This document shows, piece by piece, positions 53,304-60,509 of a stretch of DNA of 64,000 nt; the stretch's first letter is position 1; every line of letters begins with the position of its first letter. The stretch lies in NCBI RefSeq assembly GCF_002305875.1, contig NZ_CP022098.1, forward strand, positions 4,774,001-4,838,000. The letters run 5' to 3'. The stretch is from Cystobacter fuscus. GTDB lineage: Bacteria > Myxococcota > Myxococcia > Myxococcales > Myxococcaceae. A program made the translations under genes and the position numbers. Under the pieces are notes generated by a model. The model did no database searches. It was given only the letters and a program-made list of their open reading frames with translations, and was not told where the DNA came from.

Positions 53304-53451
53304 GGATCCTCGGGGAGGACGGCGAGTGGAGGCTCGGGCGGGGAACCGGAGCGCGGCGGGAAGATAGGCATGGGGCGTGGGCGAGGGGCAGCTTTTCACC
53401 GGGCCCGGGGTTGACGGCGGCGAGGGGTTGGGCGAGACGGAGGCCATGGCC

Positions 53452-53718
53452 ATGGTCCGCATCCCCACCGCCTGGCGCGGCCTCTCGGGAAGACAGGGCG
53501 AAGTGAGGGTTCCGGGCGCCACCGTGGGCGAGGTGCTCGAGCACCTGGGTCGGCTCCACCCGGAGCTGGGCGCGCGGGTGCTCGACGAGCGGGGCGCGGT
53601 GAGGCGCTACGTCAACGTGTTCCTCAACGACGAGGACATCCGCTTCCTGGAGGAGCTGGCCACGCCCGTGGCGGACGCGGACCGCCTCTCCCTCATTCCG
53701 GCCATGGCGGGCGGGTAG
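53452..53718 (+). CDS. MoaD/ThiS-type ubiquitin-fold sulfur carrier (CysO-like)
   Basis: An 88-residue beta-grasp protein ending in AMAGG; the C-terminal Gly-Gly is the hallmark of MoaD/ThiS/CysO sulfur carriers, which are adenylated and thiocarboxylated there. The segment RRYVNVFLNDEDIRFLEEL and the ending ADADRLSLIPAMAGG are very close in style to mycobacterial CysO, which feeds cysteine synthesis. GGAGG 8 bases before ATG 53452 decides the start over ATG 53446. The next gene, 3 bases downstream, encodes a JAMM peptidase, repeating the CysO-Mec pairing. No E1-like activating enzyme or CysM is adjacent. Confidence 0.82.
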   Translation: MVRIPTAWRGLSGRQGEVRVPGATVGEVLEHLGRLHPELGARVLDERGAVRRYVNVFLNDEDIRFLEELATPVADADRLSLIPAMAGG

Positions 53719-53721
53719 GGC

Positions 53722-54228
53722 GTGGCCTCCGCCCATGGCGCTCCCCTCCCTGGTGGCGAGGACGGGGCGCTCCTGCCGGACGACCTGGGCGACGTCGTGC
53801 GCCACCTGGAGTCCGCCTGGCCGCGCGAGGGCTGTGGGGTGCTGCTGCGCGCGGGGCGCACGGGGCCCTGGCGGTGCCGCCCCCTGCGCAACGTTCAGGA
53901 CGCGCTCCATGAGGAGGATCCGGTGCGCTTTCCTCGCACCGCCCGGACCGCCTATGCTTTCGAGCTGCGGGAGTGGCTCGGCGTCCTTCTGGAGGCCGAG
54001 GCGCGGGGAGAGGTGGTGGCCTGTGTGTACCACTCCCATGTGGACGGCCCGGCGGACTTCTCCCCCGAGGATTCCCGCCAGGCGGCGCCGGACGGCCAGC
54101 CCCTGCTGCCAGGGGTGAGCTACCTGGTGATGGCGGTGCGGGCGGGGTGCGTCACGGCCGCGTCACTGGCGCGCTGGGAGGCGGGAGGTTTTCGCTCCAG
54201 GCCGCTCGCCTCCACGGAAATCCCCTGA
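53722..54228 (+). CDS. JAMM/MPN+ metallopeptidase (Mec-like)
   Basis: A 168-residue zinc peptidase of the Mov34/PAD-1 family. The JAMM motif is complete: HSHVDGPADFSPED (HxHx7SxxD), with an upstream Glu in REGCGVLL. In the CysO system, Mec releases cysteine from the CysO-cysteine adduct; other relatives are deubiquitinase-like. The GTG start at 53722 lies 3 bases after the stop of the carrier gene, so coupling is very likely. It acts in the cytoplasm. The nearby sulfur genes (APS kinase, LarE) support a sulfur-transfer role, but the exact substrate is inference. Confidence 0.82.
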   Translation: MASAHGAPLPGGEDGALLPDDLGDVVRHLESAWPREGCGVLLRAGRTGPWRCRPLRNVQDALHEEDPVRFPRTARTAYAFELREWLGVLLEAEARGEVVACVYHSHVDGPADFSPEDSRQAAPDGQPLLPGVSYLVMAVRAGCVTAASLARWEAGGFRSRPLASTEIP

Positions 54229-54282
54229 GAAGACGAGCGCTTGTCCAGTTGTTCTCTCTACCTGCGGAAAGGTAGGCGCGAA

Positions 54283-54312
54283 TTGTCAAACGACCGGTTT
54301 TTCGTCTATAAC
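54283..54312 (+). promoter_or_regulatory. sigma-A-like promoter of the APS-kinase gene
   Basis: TTGTCA (54283-54288), an 18-base spacer and TATAAC (54307-54312): both hexamers match the consensus at 5 of 6 positions, which is rare in this GC-rich sequence. It lies 80 bases upstream of the start codon, giving a leader of about 75 bases. Confidence 0.6.
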
Positions 54313-54392
54313 GCCCCGGACTTTTGATCTGCCGCGCTCTTGGGGGGCTCCGAAGGTAAACGCCCTGGGAAGCGCAGGGAGTTTGAACCCGT

Positions 54393-55175
54393 ATGGCGCA
54401 GACGCTTGGTTTCACCGTGTGGCTGACCGGCATGTCCGGAACTGGCAAGAGTACGATGGCCGCCTACATCGCGGCCCGGCTCCGCCAGGTCGACCGCAAC
54501 GTGGAGATTATCGACGAGAACGAAGTGGGCAGCGAGCTGTGGCAGGGCCTGGGCGACAGCAAGGACGAGCGCATGACGATCGTCCGGCGGCTGGGGTACG
54601 TGGCCGGCCTGCTCACTCGCAACAACGTGGCGGTGCTGGTGCCCTGCGTGAGCCCCTACAAGGCGGGCCGCGAGGACAACCGCCGCACCATTGGCCGCTA
54701 CATCGAGGTGTACGTCGACTGTCCGACCGAGAAGCTCATCGAGCGCGACAGTACAGGGCGCTACAAGAAGGCGCTCGGCGGGGAGATCCCCAACTTCATC
54801 GGCATCACCGAGCCGTATGAGCCGCCCGCCTCGGCCGAGGTGGTGATCCACTCGGATCAGGAGAGCGTGGAGGAGGGGGCGGCGAAGATCTTCCAGTCGC
54901 TGCTGGACCTCGGCTACGTGACCACGGACGAGCTGAAGATCATCACCGGCAAGAAGATGAAGGCGCAGCCGCCCACGCAGGTGGAGGTGACGCGGGTGTC
55001 CTCGGCCAAGCCGCCCAAGGCGGCCAAGGTGGGCAAGGCGTCGGCCAAGGCGGACAAGGGCCCGAAGGCCTCGTCCAAGGGCGCCAAGGCGCGTCCCGCG
55101 GCGCGGGCGGCCCGGGTGGCCAAGCCCACCAAGGCGGCCAAGAAGGCGTCCTCTTCCAAGCGCAAGGCCCGCTAG
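54393..55175 (+). CDS. divergent adenylyl-sulfate kinase (APS kinase) with Lys/Ala-rich tail
   Basis: A 260-residue protein. The first ~180 residues are an APS-kinase P-loop domain: Walker A GMSGTGKS (13-20), the YVDCPTEKLIERDSTGRYKKAL segment and a VPCVSPYKAGRE loop in place of FISP. The usual DGDNVR substrate motif reads DENEVG, so specificity may differ from APS. The last ~75 residues are a Lys/Ala/Pro-rich, histone H1-like tail absent from normal CysC (~200 residues); it may bind nucleic acid or polyphosphate. It has its own good promoter and terminator. No sulfate-assimilation genes (cysD, cysN, cysH) are nearby. Confidence 0.82.
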   Translation: MAQTLGFTVWLTGMSGTGKSTMAAYIAARLRQVDRNVEIIDENEVGSELWQGLGDSKDERMTIVRRLGYVAGLLTRNNVAVLVPCVSPYKAGREDNRRTIGRYIEVYVDCPTEKLIERDSTGRYKKALGGEIPNFIGITEPYEPPASAEVVIHSDQESVEEGAAKIFQSLLDLGYVTTDELKIITGKKMKAQPPTQVEVTRVSSAKPPKAAKVGKASAKADKGPKASSKGAKARPAARAARVAKPTKAAKKASSSKRKAR

Positions 55176-55209
55176 CCGGGCGGCCTCGGAGCGTTGGCCC
55201 CTCCACGGA

Positions 55210-55247
55210 CCCTCGGGTTGCATGGGCAACCCGGGGGTTCTTCGTTT
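55210..55247 (+). terminator. strong rho-independent terminator after the APS-kinase gene
   Basis: CCCTCGGGTTGC-ATGG-GCAACCCGGGGG forms a 12-bp stem (one G-T pair) with a 4-base loop, followed by the T-rich tail TTCTTCGTTT. It isolates the APS-kinase transcript from larE. Confidence 0.78.
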
Positions 55248-55260
55248 ATAGAGGGCCCCC

Positions 55261-56145
55261 ATGCTGACCCCCGAGCGCATCCAGGCCCTGTGTGAGTCCT
55301 CCCGCCCCAAGCTCGAGGTGATGCGCGCCGGGCTGCGCGCGCACGGTTCGGCGTTGGTGGCCTTCTCCGGCGGGGTGGACTCCACCTTCGTGCTGAAGGT
55401 TGCCGTGGAGGAGCTGGGCGAGCGCGCCCTGGCGCTCACGGCGCTGTCGGCCTCGGTGGCCCCCGAGGAGGAGCGCGAGGCGCGCGAGCTGGCCGCCCGG
55501 CTCGGCGCCCGGCACGTGGTGGTCTCCAGCGACGAGCTGTCCAACCCCCAGTACGCCGCCAACCCCACCAACCGCTGCTACTTCTGCAAGACGGAGCTGT
55601 ACGACTTGTGCGAGGCCCAGCGCCGGGAGCGGGGCCTGGCGGTGGTGCTGGACGGCTTCAACGCGGACGACTTCAAGGATCACCGCCCGGGGCACAAGGC
55701 CGCCCAGGAGCACGCGGTGCGCTCGCCCCTGGCGCTCGCGGGGCTGACCAAGGAGGAGATCCGCGCCTGGAGCCACGCCCTGGGGCTGCCCACCTGGGAC
55801 AAGCCGCAGATGGCGTGCCTGGCGTCGCGCATCCCCTATGGCACCTCGGTCACCCGCGAGCGGCTCTTCCAGATCGCCGGCGCCGAGTCCGAGCTGCGCA
55901 GGCGCGGCTTCCGCCAGTTCCGCGTGCGCTACCACCAGGAGGTGGCACGCATCGAGCTGGCCGCCGAGGAGTACGAGCGCTTCCTGTCCGCCGAGCTGCG
56001 GCGCGAGGTGGACGCCGCCTTCAAGGCCCTGGGCTTCAAGTTCGTGGCCCTGGACCTCGAGCCCTTCCGCTCCGGGCGGATGAACGACGCGGCCGGCATC
56101 TCCAAGCCCTCCGCCGACGTCCATCCGCTGCCCGTCGTGAGCTGA
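55261..56145 (+). CDS. larE: LarE, ATP-dependent sacrificial sulfur transferase
   Basis: A 294-residue PP-loop enzyme: SGGVDS at 36-41 binds ATP. LarE adds sulfur to the carboxylates of P2CMN during synthesis of the nickel-pincer cofactor. This protein has three Cys, Cys106 and Cys109 (NRCYFCK) and Cys186 (ACLASRIPYG). That is the pattern of [4Fe-4S] LarE enzymes, which can use external sulfide, rather than of single-Cys sacrificial types. LarB and LarC are not in the window. The ATG is only 14 bases past the terminator tail; TATAGA at 55247-55252 could be a -10 for a nearly leaderless mRNA (speculative). Confidence 0.9.
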   Translation: MLTPERIQALCESSRPKLEVMRAGLRAHGSALVAFSGGVDSTFVLKVAVEELGERALALTALSASVAPEEEREARELAARLGARHVVVSSDELSNPQYAANPTNRCYFCKTELYDLCEAQRRERGLAVVLDGFNADDFKDHRPGHKAAQEHAVRSPLALAGLTKEEIRAWSHALGLPTWDKPQMACLASRIPYGTSVTRERLFQIAGAESELRRRGFRQFRVRYHQEVARIELAAEEYERFLSAELRREVDAAFKALGFKFVALDLEPFRSGRMNDAAGISKPSADVHPLPVVS

Positions 56146-56288
56146 GCGGCAGCTGAGCCGGGAGCTGATCCGACAGGTCGGCGAGCCGGAAGTTGGATCC
56201 TGTTTCGGATCGAACGTAGAGCTTGCCCGCGCGAGCGCGAACCCCCGCCCCGGGTGATCCCCCAGGTCAGTGGGTTTCTTGCGATCTC

Positions 56289-56335
56289 TCGCACATGTGC
56301 GACAACGTGCGCACCTGTAGGAGACAACGCACATG
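56289..56335. promoter_or_regulatory. palindrome and interleaved repeats upstream of RHH gene
   Basis: TCGCACATGTGCGA (56289-56302) is a perfect 14-bp palindrome. GTGCGCAC (56307-56314) is a second one. CGCACATG occurs at 56290-56297 and again at 56328-56335 over the start codon; GACAACG occurs at 56301-56307 and 56323-56329, 22 bp apart. This is the sort of operator a ribbon-helix-helix autorepressor would use. Confidence 0.42.
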
Positions 56336-56497
56336 GACATGAATCCTCGCCTCACCTCGGTGGTGTTCCGTCTCAGCCGCGAGAAGCTGGATGCGCTCAA
56401 GGAGCTGTCGCGCTCGACGAGGATCCGCCAGAGCGAGTACCTGCGCGAGGCCATCTCGGACCTGCTGACGAAGTACGAGGACAGCCTGGTCGACTGA
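56333..56497 (+). CDS. ribbon-helix-helix (CopG/Arc-type) DNA-binding protein
   Basis: A 54-residue protein. A beta-strand (LTSVVFRLSREKLDAL) followed by two helices (KELSRSTRIRQSEYLREAISDLLTKYE) is the RHH fold; it would bind DNA as a dimer of strands. AGGAGA 8 bases before the ATG is a good ribosome site; a second ATG lies two codons later. No toxin gene follows, as the next gene is convergent, so it is more likely a stand-alone regulator than an antitoxin. The palindromes just upstream suggest autoregulation. Confidence 0.78.
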   Translation: MDMNPRLTSVVFRLSREKLDALKELSRSTRIRQSEYLREAISDLLTKYEDSLVD

Positions 56498-56511
56498 GGG
56501 GCTGGGAGCGC

Positions 56512-58428
56512 CTAGCCGTCGCGGGAGTGGCGGCAGGCGCCGGAGTGACACGCCGGGCCATGGCTGTGGGCCCGGCGGGGACGCCAGCGCAGCGGCGCCC
56601 GGAGGGGGGAAGCGGCGCGGCCCGGGCCGGGGGCGTCGGGGGCGGCGGGGGCATGGTGCGCATGACCGCAGGCCGGTCCGTGCACGTGCAACTGGGAGAT
56701 GCGCTCCGCGGAGGAGTCGCTGGTCTCCGCGCCCGGAGCGGTGGGCCACATCTGCGCGAGGAAGGCGTGGGGGCCCTGCCGCAGCAGCGAGGCGAGGAAG
56801 ACGGCGCCCAGGAGGATCAACCCCACCCACTCGAGCACTCCGCCATGCGCCTCGTGGGGCTGGTGCGCCAGACCCGTCTGGGCTGGCAGCAGCGCGTTGA
56901 GCACGAGCCCCATGCCGATGGAGCTGAGCGCCACGACGCCCGCGAAGGCCGCGGTCACCTTGCGCCCATGCAGCCGGGCCATGACGGCGAAGGTGGTGAT
57001 GTTGGTGGCCGGACCGGTGAGGAGGAAGGCCAGCGCGGCGCCCGGGGACATGCCCTTGTGCAGGAGCACCGCCACCAGGGGCGTGGCGCCCGAGGCGCAC
57101 ACGAAGCTGGGCACGCCGAGCAGCGCGAAGAGGGGCACGTCCACGCCCGGCGGGAGGCGGGAGAGCCATTGCGCCTGGAGCAGGGGCTCGATGAGGGCCG
57201 CGAGTCCCAGGCCCACGAGGATCCACGGCGCGGTGTGGTCCACGGACTCGACGAGTCCCTCCCGCAGGCCATGGGCGAGGCGCTGACGCAGGGGCGGAAC
57301 GGCCTGCCCGGTGGAGGAGGAGGGGGAGGGGGCTGGGGAGGTGGGAACCAGCCGACCCACGAGGACGCCGGAGAGCACGGCCACGGCGAAGGCACCGCCC
57401 AGGCGCGCGAGGGTGAGGGGCCAGCCGATGAGGGGCACCGACATGATCAACGCGCTCACCCCCAGCTCCGGCGCGGCCACGAGGAAGGACAGCGCGGCGG
57501 CGACGGGGACGCCCTTGCGGATGAGGCCCCGGTACACGGGGAGCACGCCGCAGGAGCACAGCGCCAGGGGCATGCCCACCACGCTGCCGCGCAGGGCCTG
57601 GGACAGGGAGGAGCCGCGCCGCAGCCACCCCAGCGAGGCCTCTCCGAGGAAGGCCTGGATCAGCCCGGAGAGCACATAGGCGACGAGCAGCGCGGGCGCC
57701 GTCTCCAGGGAGAGCGAGAGGAAGGTGGCCCCCGCGCCGAGCTCGCCGGGTTGGGCGCCCAGCACCGGGTGCGCGTGGGAGATGAGCCCGAGCAGCGCCA
57801 CGGCCGCGACCGCCCCGAGCCCCGCGGTGAGCCGTTGCGAGGCGTCCTGGGACTCGAGACCCGGGCGTCCCCGGAGCAGGGCGGGCAGGAGCGCTCCGGC
57901 GGTGAAGGACTGGAAGAGGGCGGCGGCCCGTAGGGCGCCGGGGGCCTGCACTCCACCGCCCCAGCCGAGGCTCACCGCGCCGACGAGCATCACGCCCGCC
58001 AGCAGTACGCTGGCGCCCAGGGCACCGGTGCGGGGACGCACGAGCCACCACAGACCCAGCGCGAGGGGGAGCCGGTGCAGGACCACCGCGAGCACGGTGA
58101 GCGCATCACCCTGGGGGCCGAGCAGCGACAGGGCCCGTCCTTCCAGGGCCGCGTGTGCCACCAGTCCCGCGACGGCGAGCACCCCTCCGGCCGAGGCCGG
58201 CATCCGTCGGCGTGACGCCAGCGCCAGCCCTCCGCCCACCGCCGCCGCGCCCAGCGCCTCCGGGCCCGCCAACGACACCCCGTGGGGGAGGATGTGCACC
58301 AGCACCAGACCCCCCAGCGCGACGAAGAGGAAGCCCTCCACCGCCACGCGCGCCGTCCTCCGCCCCTTGACGAACCAATCCACCAGGGGGGCCAGCATCC
58401 ATGCAGCCAGACTGAGAGACAGGGTCAT
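56512..58428 (-). CDS. SO_0444-type Cu/Zn efflux permease with ZIP-like N-terminus and His-rich tail
   Basis: A 638-residue membrane protein. The first ~240 residues are ZIP-like helices (HILPHGVSLAGPEALG, VVLHRLPLALGLWW, with His in the helices). From ~270 comes the permease of the ArsP/DUF318 type with LALCSCGVLPVYRGLIRKG and FVCASGATPLVAVLLHKG repeated in two halves, plus GPATNITTF. The tail is rich in His and Cys (HVHGPACGHAHHAP, HSHGPACHSGACRHSRDG), a likely metal-binding region. Family members export Cu or Zn. It is 79 bases downstream of the MerC-domain gene on the same strand, so the two form an operon. ATG 58428 follows GGAAGG. Confidence 0.83.
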   Translation of the reverse strand: MTLSLSLAAWMLAPLVDWFVKGRRTARVAVEGFLFVALGGLVLVHILPHGVSLAGPEALGAAAVGGGLALASRRRMPASAGGVLAVAGLVAHAALEGRALSLLGPQGDALTVLAVVLHRLPLALGLWWLVRPRTGALGASVLLAGVMLVGAVSLGWGGGVQAPGALRAAALFQSFTAGALLPALLRGRPGLESQDASQRLTAGLGAVAAVALLGLISHAHPVLGAQPGELGAGATFLSLSLETAPALLVAYVLSGLIQAFLGEASLGWLRRGSSLSQALRGSVVGMPLALCSCGVLPVYRGLIRKGVPVAAALSFLVAAPELGVSALIMSVPLIGWPLTLARLGGAFAVAVLSGVLVGRLVPTSPAPSPSSSTGQAVPPLRQRLAHGLREGLVESVDHTAPWILVGLGLAALIEPLLQAQWLSRLPPGVDVPLFALLGVPSFVCASGATPLVAVLLHKGMSPGAALAFLLTGPATNITTFAVMARLHGRKVTAAFAGVVALSSIGMGLVLNALLPAQTGLAHQPHEAHGGVLEWVGLILLGAVFLASLLRQGPHAFLAQMWPTAPGAETSDSSAERISQLHVHGPACGHAHHAPAAPDAPGPGRAASPLRAPLRWRPRRAHSHGPACHSGACRHSRDG

Positions 58429-58507
58429 CGAGCCTTCCCGGTAATTCGAGATGGAACGGGAATCTTGCGCTTTTGTGCGGAACGGAACAAGCCCGGGTGG
58501 GGGTTCG

Positions 58508-58951
58508 TCAGCGGGCGTTGACGACGGCCTCGGCGCAGCAGTCCTGGCAGCGGCGGCGGTTGAACCCATGCGCGATGACCAGCACGGTGGCGCCCAGGGC
58601 GGTGACCGCCGTCTCCCGCGCGCTCTCGTGCTCCAGGAGCTGGGCGAGGATCAACAGGCCCAGCCCCAGGGCGCCGAGGGCGAGGACGCGCCCATCCCGG
58701 TGTCGCCTGAAGCCCGGAACGAAGCTGACCCCGCCGAGCACGGCCGCCAGCATCACCATGCCGAGGTGGATGGGCGTCTCTTCCAGGGCCTGGCTCATCA
58801 CCGCCGGCAGCGCGCCCAGCACCAGGGGTAGCACCAGACAATGGACCATGCACAGCAGCGACAGCGCCTGCCCCCATCGGTCCCAACGCCCCGTGCTGGA
58901 GCTGTCATGAAATCCCGTGGCGGGAGCAACCCGAATTCGTGGTCCGAACAT
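58508..58951 (-). CDS. MerC-domain membrane protein
   Basis: A 147-residue protein with four hydrophobic segments. The first contains LSLLCMVHCLVLPLV, the Cys pair expected of MerC-type metal transporters; the last region is Cys-rich (RRRCQDCCAEAV). MerC family proteins carry mercury or are found in zinc regulons. The start ATG 58951 is chosen because of the signal-free N-terminus and the promoter sequence before it; a further upstream start is possible. It heads the operon with the Cu/Zn permease and is divergent from the His-rich protein gene. Confidence 0.8.
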   Translation of the reverse strand: MFGPRIRVAPATGFHDSSSTGRWDRWGQALSLLCMVHCLVLPLVLGALPAVMSQALEETPIHLGMVMLAAVLGGVSFVPGFRRHRDGRVLALGALGLGLLILAQLLEHESARETAVTALGATVLVIAHGFNRRRCQDCCAEAVVNAR

Positions 58952-58971
58952 CCGGCAACCGTATTGTAGAA

Positions 58972-58984
58972 GCAACGATGTTGC
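58972..58984. promoter_or_regulatory. inverted repeat in divergent metal promoter region
   Basis: GCAAC-GAT-GTTGC is a perfect 5-3-5 inverted repeat 20 bases upstream of the MerC-domain gene, with partial symmetry outside (AGAA...ATTT). In an otherwise metal-related region it is a candidate Fur/Zur-family operator. This is inference from position only. Confidence 0.35.
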
Positions 58985-59213
58985 ATTTGAAATCTCGAGG
59001 CCCGTCGAGACGAAGGGGGGCGCCAGGGCTGGCCGGGTTGCCTGGATGGACCGAGCGCGGCGACTCGAGATTCGCCCTCGCTCTCGAGCGGAAAAGGACC
59101 CGCCCTCCTTGCTGGTCGGTTTCGATTCCGCGGGTGGCCTCCTACCGTGAAGGGTGGACCGGTCCGAGAGCGGGCCGATCGGCAACGCCGTACGAACGGA
59201 AGGGATGGATGAA

Positions 59214-59564
59214 ATGAGCCACCACCAGCACCACGAGGCGCATGACCATCAGCACGCCAGCGGCTGTGGCCACATCGCCGTGCAGCACGATGACCATGTG
59301 GACTACCTGCACGAGGGCCATCTGCACCGGCCGTCGGGGCAGCAGGTGGGCGAGTGCCGCATCGAGGCCGGTGCGGCCAACCCCGTGGAGTGCACGCCCC
59401 AGCACGCCTGTGCCGACCATGCGAAGGAGCACCAGCACGGCCCCACGTGTGGCCACCAGACGGTTCCCCATGGCGACCATGTGGACTACCTGGTGAACGG
59501 CCACCTGCACCACCCGCACGGGCCCCACTGCGATGACCACGGCGCGCTGCGCGTCGTGACCTGA
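59214..59564 (+). CDS. His-rich metal-binding protein with duplicated motif
   Basis: A 116-residue soluble protein, about one quarter His. The motif HxDHVDYLxxGHLHxP occurs twice (HDDHVDYLHEGHLHRP near residue 25 and HGDHVDYLVNGHLHHP near residue 86), each followed or preceded by Cys-His clusters (GCGHIAVQH, TCGHQTVPH). The two units are an internal duplication. It is likely a zinc reservoir or chaperone. GGAAGGG 9 bases before ATG 59214 decides the start over ATG 59205. It is divergent from the MerC-domain/permease operon, with the inverted repeat in between. Confidence 0.75.
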   Translation: MSHHQHHEAHDHQHASGCGHIAVQHDDHVDYLHEGHLHRPSGQQVGECRIEAGAANPVECTPQHACADHAKEHQHGPTCGHQTVPHGDHVDYLVNGHLHHPHGPHCDDHGALRVVT

Positions 59565-59582
59565 ACCGCTCATCGGCCCTGC

Positions 59583-60443
59583 TCAGGCCGCCTGGACGTC
59601 CGCCTCTTCGGGACTACTGATGAAGGGCGGCTCGAGCGGCAGTCGCGGCGGCCGGGCGCGCTCCTCGTGTGGGAACGGATCCTTGTCGGCCGGGTAGCGC
59701 ACCTCCCAGAGCAACAAGCCCTGGGCGGGGGCCTTGAGCCCGGGGATGGAAACGCCCGTGTCGAGCGCGGCGCGATAGTGCTCCTCGGACAGGCCCCCGG
59801 CGGCGGTGAGCAGGGCGGTGCCCACCAGGTAGCGCACCTGGTAGCGCCCGAAGCCATCCCCCTTCAGCCGCGCCTCGAACAGACCGCCGCCCAACGCGTG
59901 CAGGGTGGCCGACTCCAGCGTGCGCGGCTTGCGCAGGCTGGAGTTCTCGTGGAACGCCCTGAAGTCACGGCATCCCACCGCTGCCCCGAGCAGCTCCGCC
60001 ACCCGCTCCGGCGTGGGCACGTGGCCCTCCAACCGGGGCTCCTGACGGGCATCCATCGCGAACGGCCGCCAGGCCTCGGCCACCTCACCCCCCAACTGGA
60101 CGCGGTAGCGGTACTCCTTCCCGCTGGCACTCCATTGAGAGTGGAAGCCCTCTGGTGGACGCCGGGCCACGCACAACCCCAGGTCCGGGGGCAGGTGGGG
60201 TGGGAGCCTTTCCGACAGCATCTCCGAGGTGTAGCAGGGAGGCAGGCGGAGGCTGGCCACCTGCATGCGGGCATGGACGCCGCGGTCGGTGCGGCCCGCC
60301 GGCATGATGGGGTAGGGGACACCCGCCTTGCGCAGGGAGTCCTCGAGTACTTCCTGGACGGTGGGGCCCTCGGGCTGGCGCTGGAAGCCCCGGAAGGTCG
60401 TGCCTCGATACCAGATCCACAGGGCGGCAGGCGTGCGTTTCAT
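59583..60443 (-). CDS. truA: tRNA pseudouridine synthase A
   Basis: A 286-residue TruA. The catalytic Asp53 lies in AGRTDRGVHA; other family segments are YRGTTFRGFQRQP at the start and GDGFGRYQVRYLVGTAL near the C-terminus. It isomerises U38-U40 in the tRNA anticodon stem. The ATG at 60443 begins right at the conserved WIWYRGTTF strand; the same frame upstream is shadow. The ~25-residue C-terminal tail (ERARPPRLPLEPPFISSPEE) is an extension of no known role. Confidence 0.92.
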   Translation of the reverse strand: MKRTPAALWIWYRGTTFRGFQRQPEGPTVQEVLEDSLRKAGVPYPIMPAGRTDRGVHARMQVASLRLPPCYTSEMLSERLPPHLPPDLGLCVARRPPEGFHSQWSASGKEYRYRVQLGGEVAEAWRPFAMDARQEPRLEGHVPTPERVAELLGAAVGCRDFRAFHENSSLRKPRTLESATLHALGGGLFEARLKGDGFGRYQVRYLVGTALLTAAGGLSEEHYRAALDTGVSIPGLKAPAQGLLLWEVRYPADKDPFPHEERARPPRLPLEPPFISSPEEADVQAA

Positions 60444-60509
60444 GAAGGGTCGAGGAGGGGCGGCAGGGGCGTTGCGGTAGCTCGCGGAGCCTAGGATACT
60501 TCGCGCCTC

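Noticed and set aside
56289-56302. The 14-bp palindrome as a dif or att site
   Set aside because: Too short, lacks the dif arm pattern, and lies in promoter position for the RHH gene.
56333-58428. RHH gene plus neighbour as a toxin-antitoxin pair
   Set aside because: The next gene is convergent and encodes a metal permease; no toxin-like gene is adjacent.
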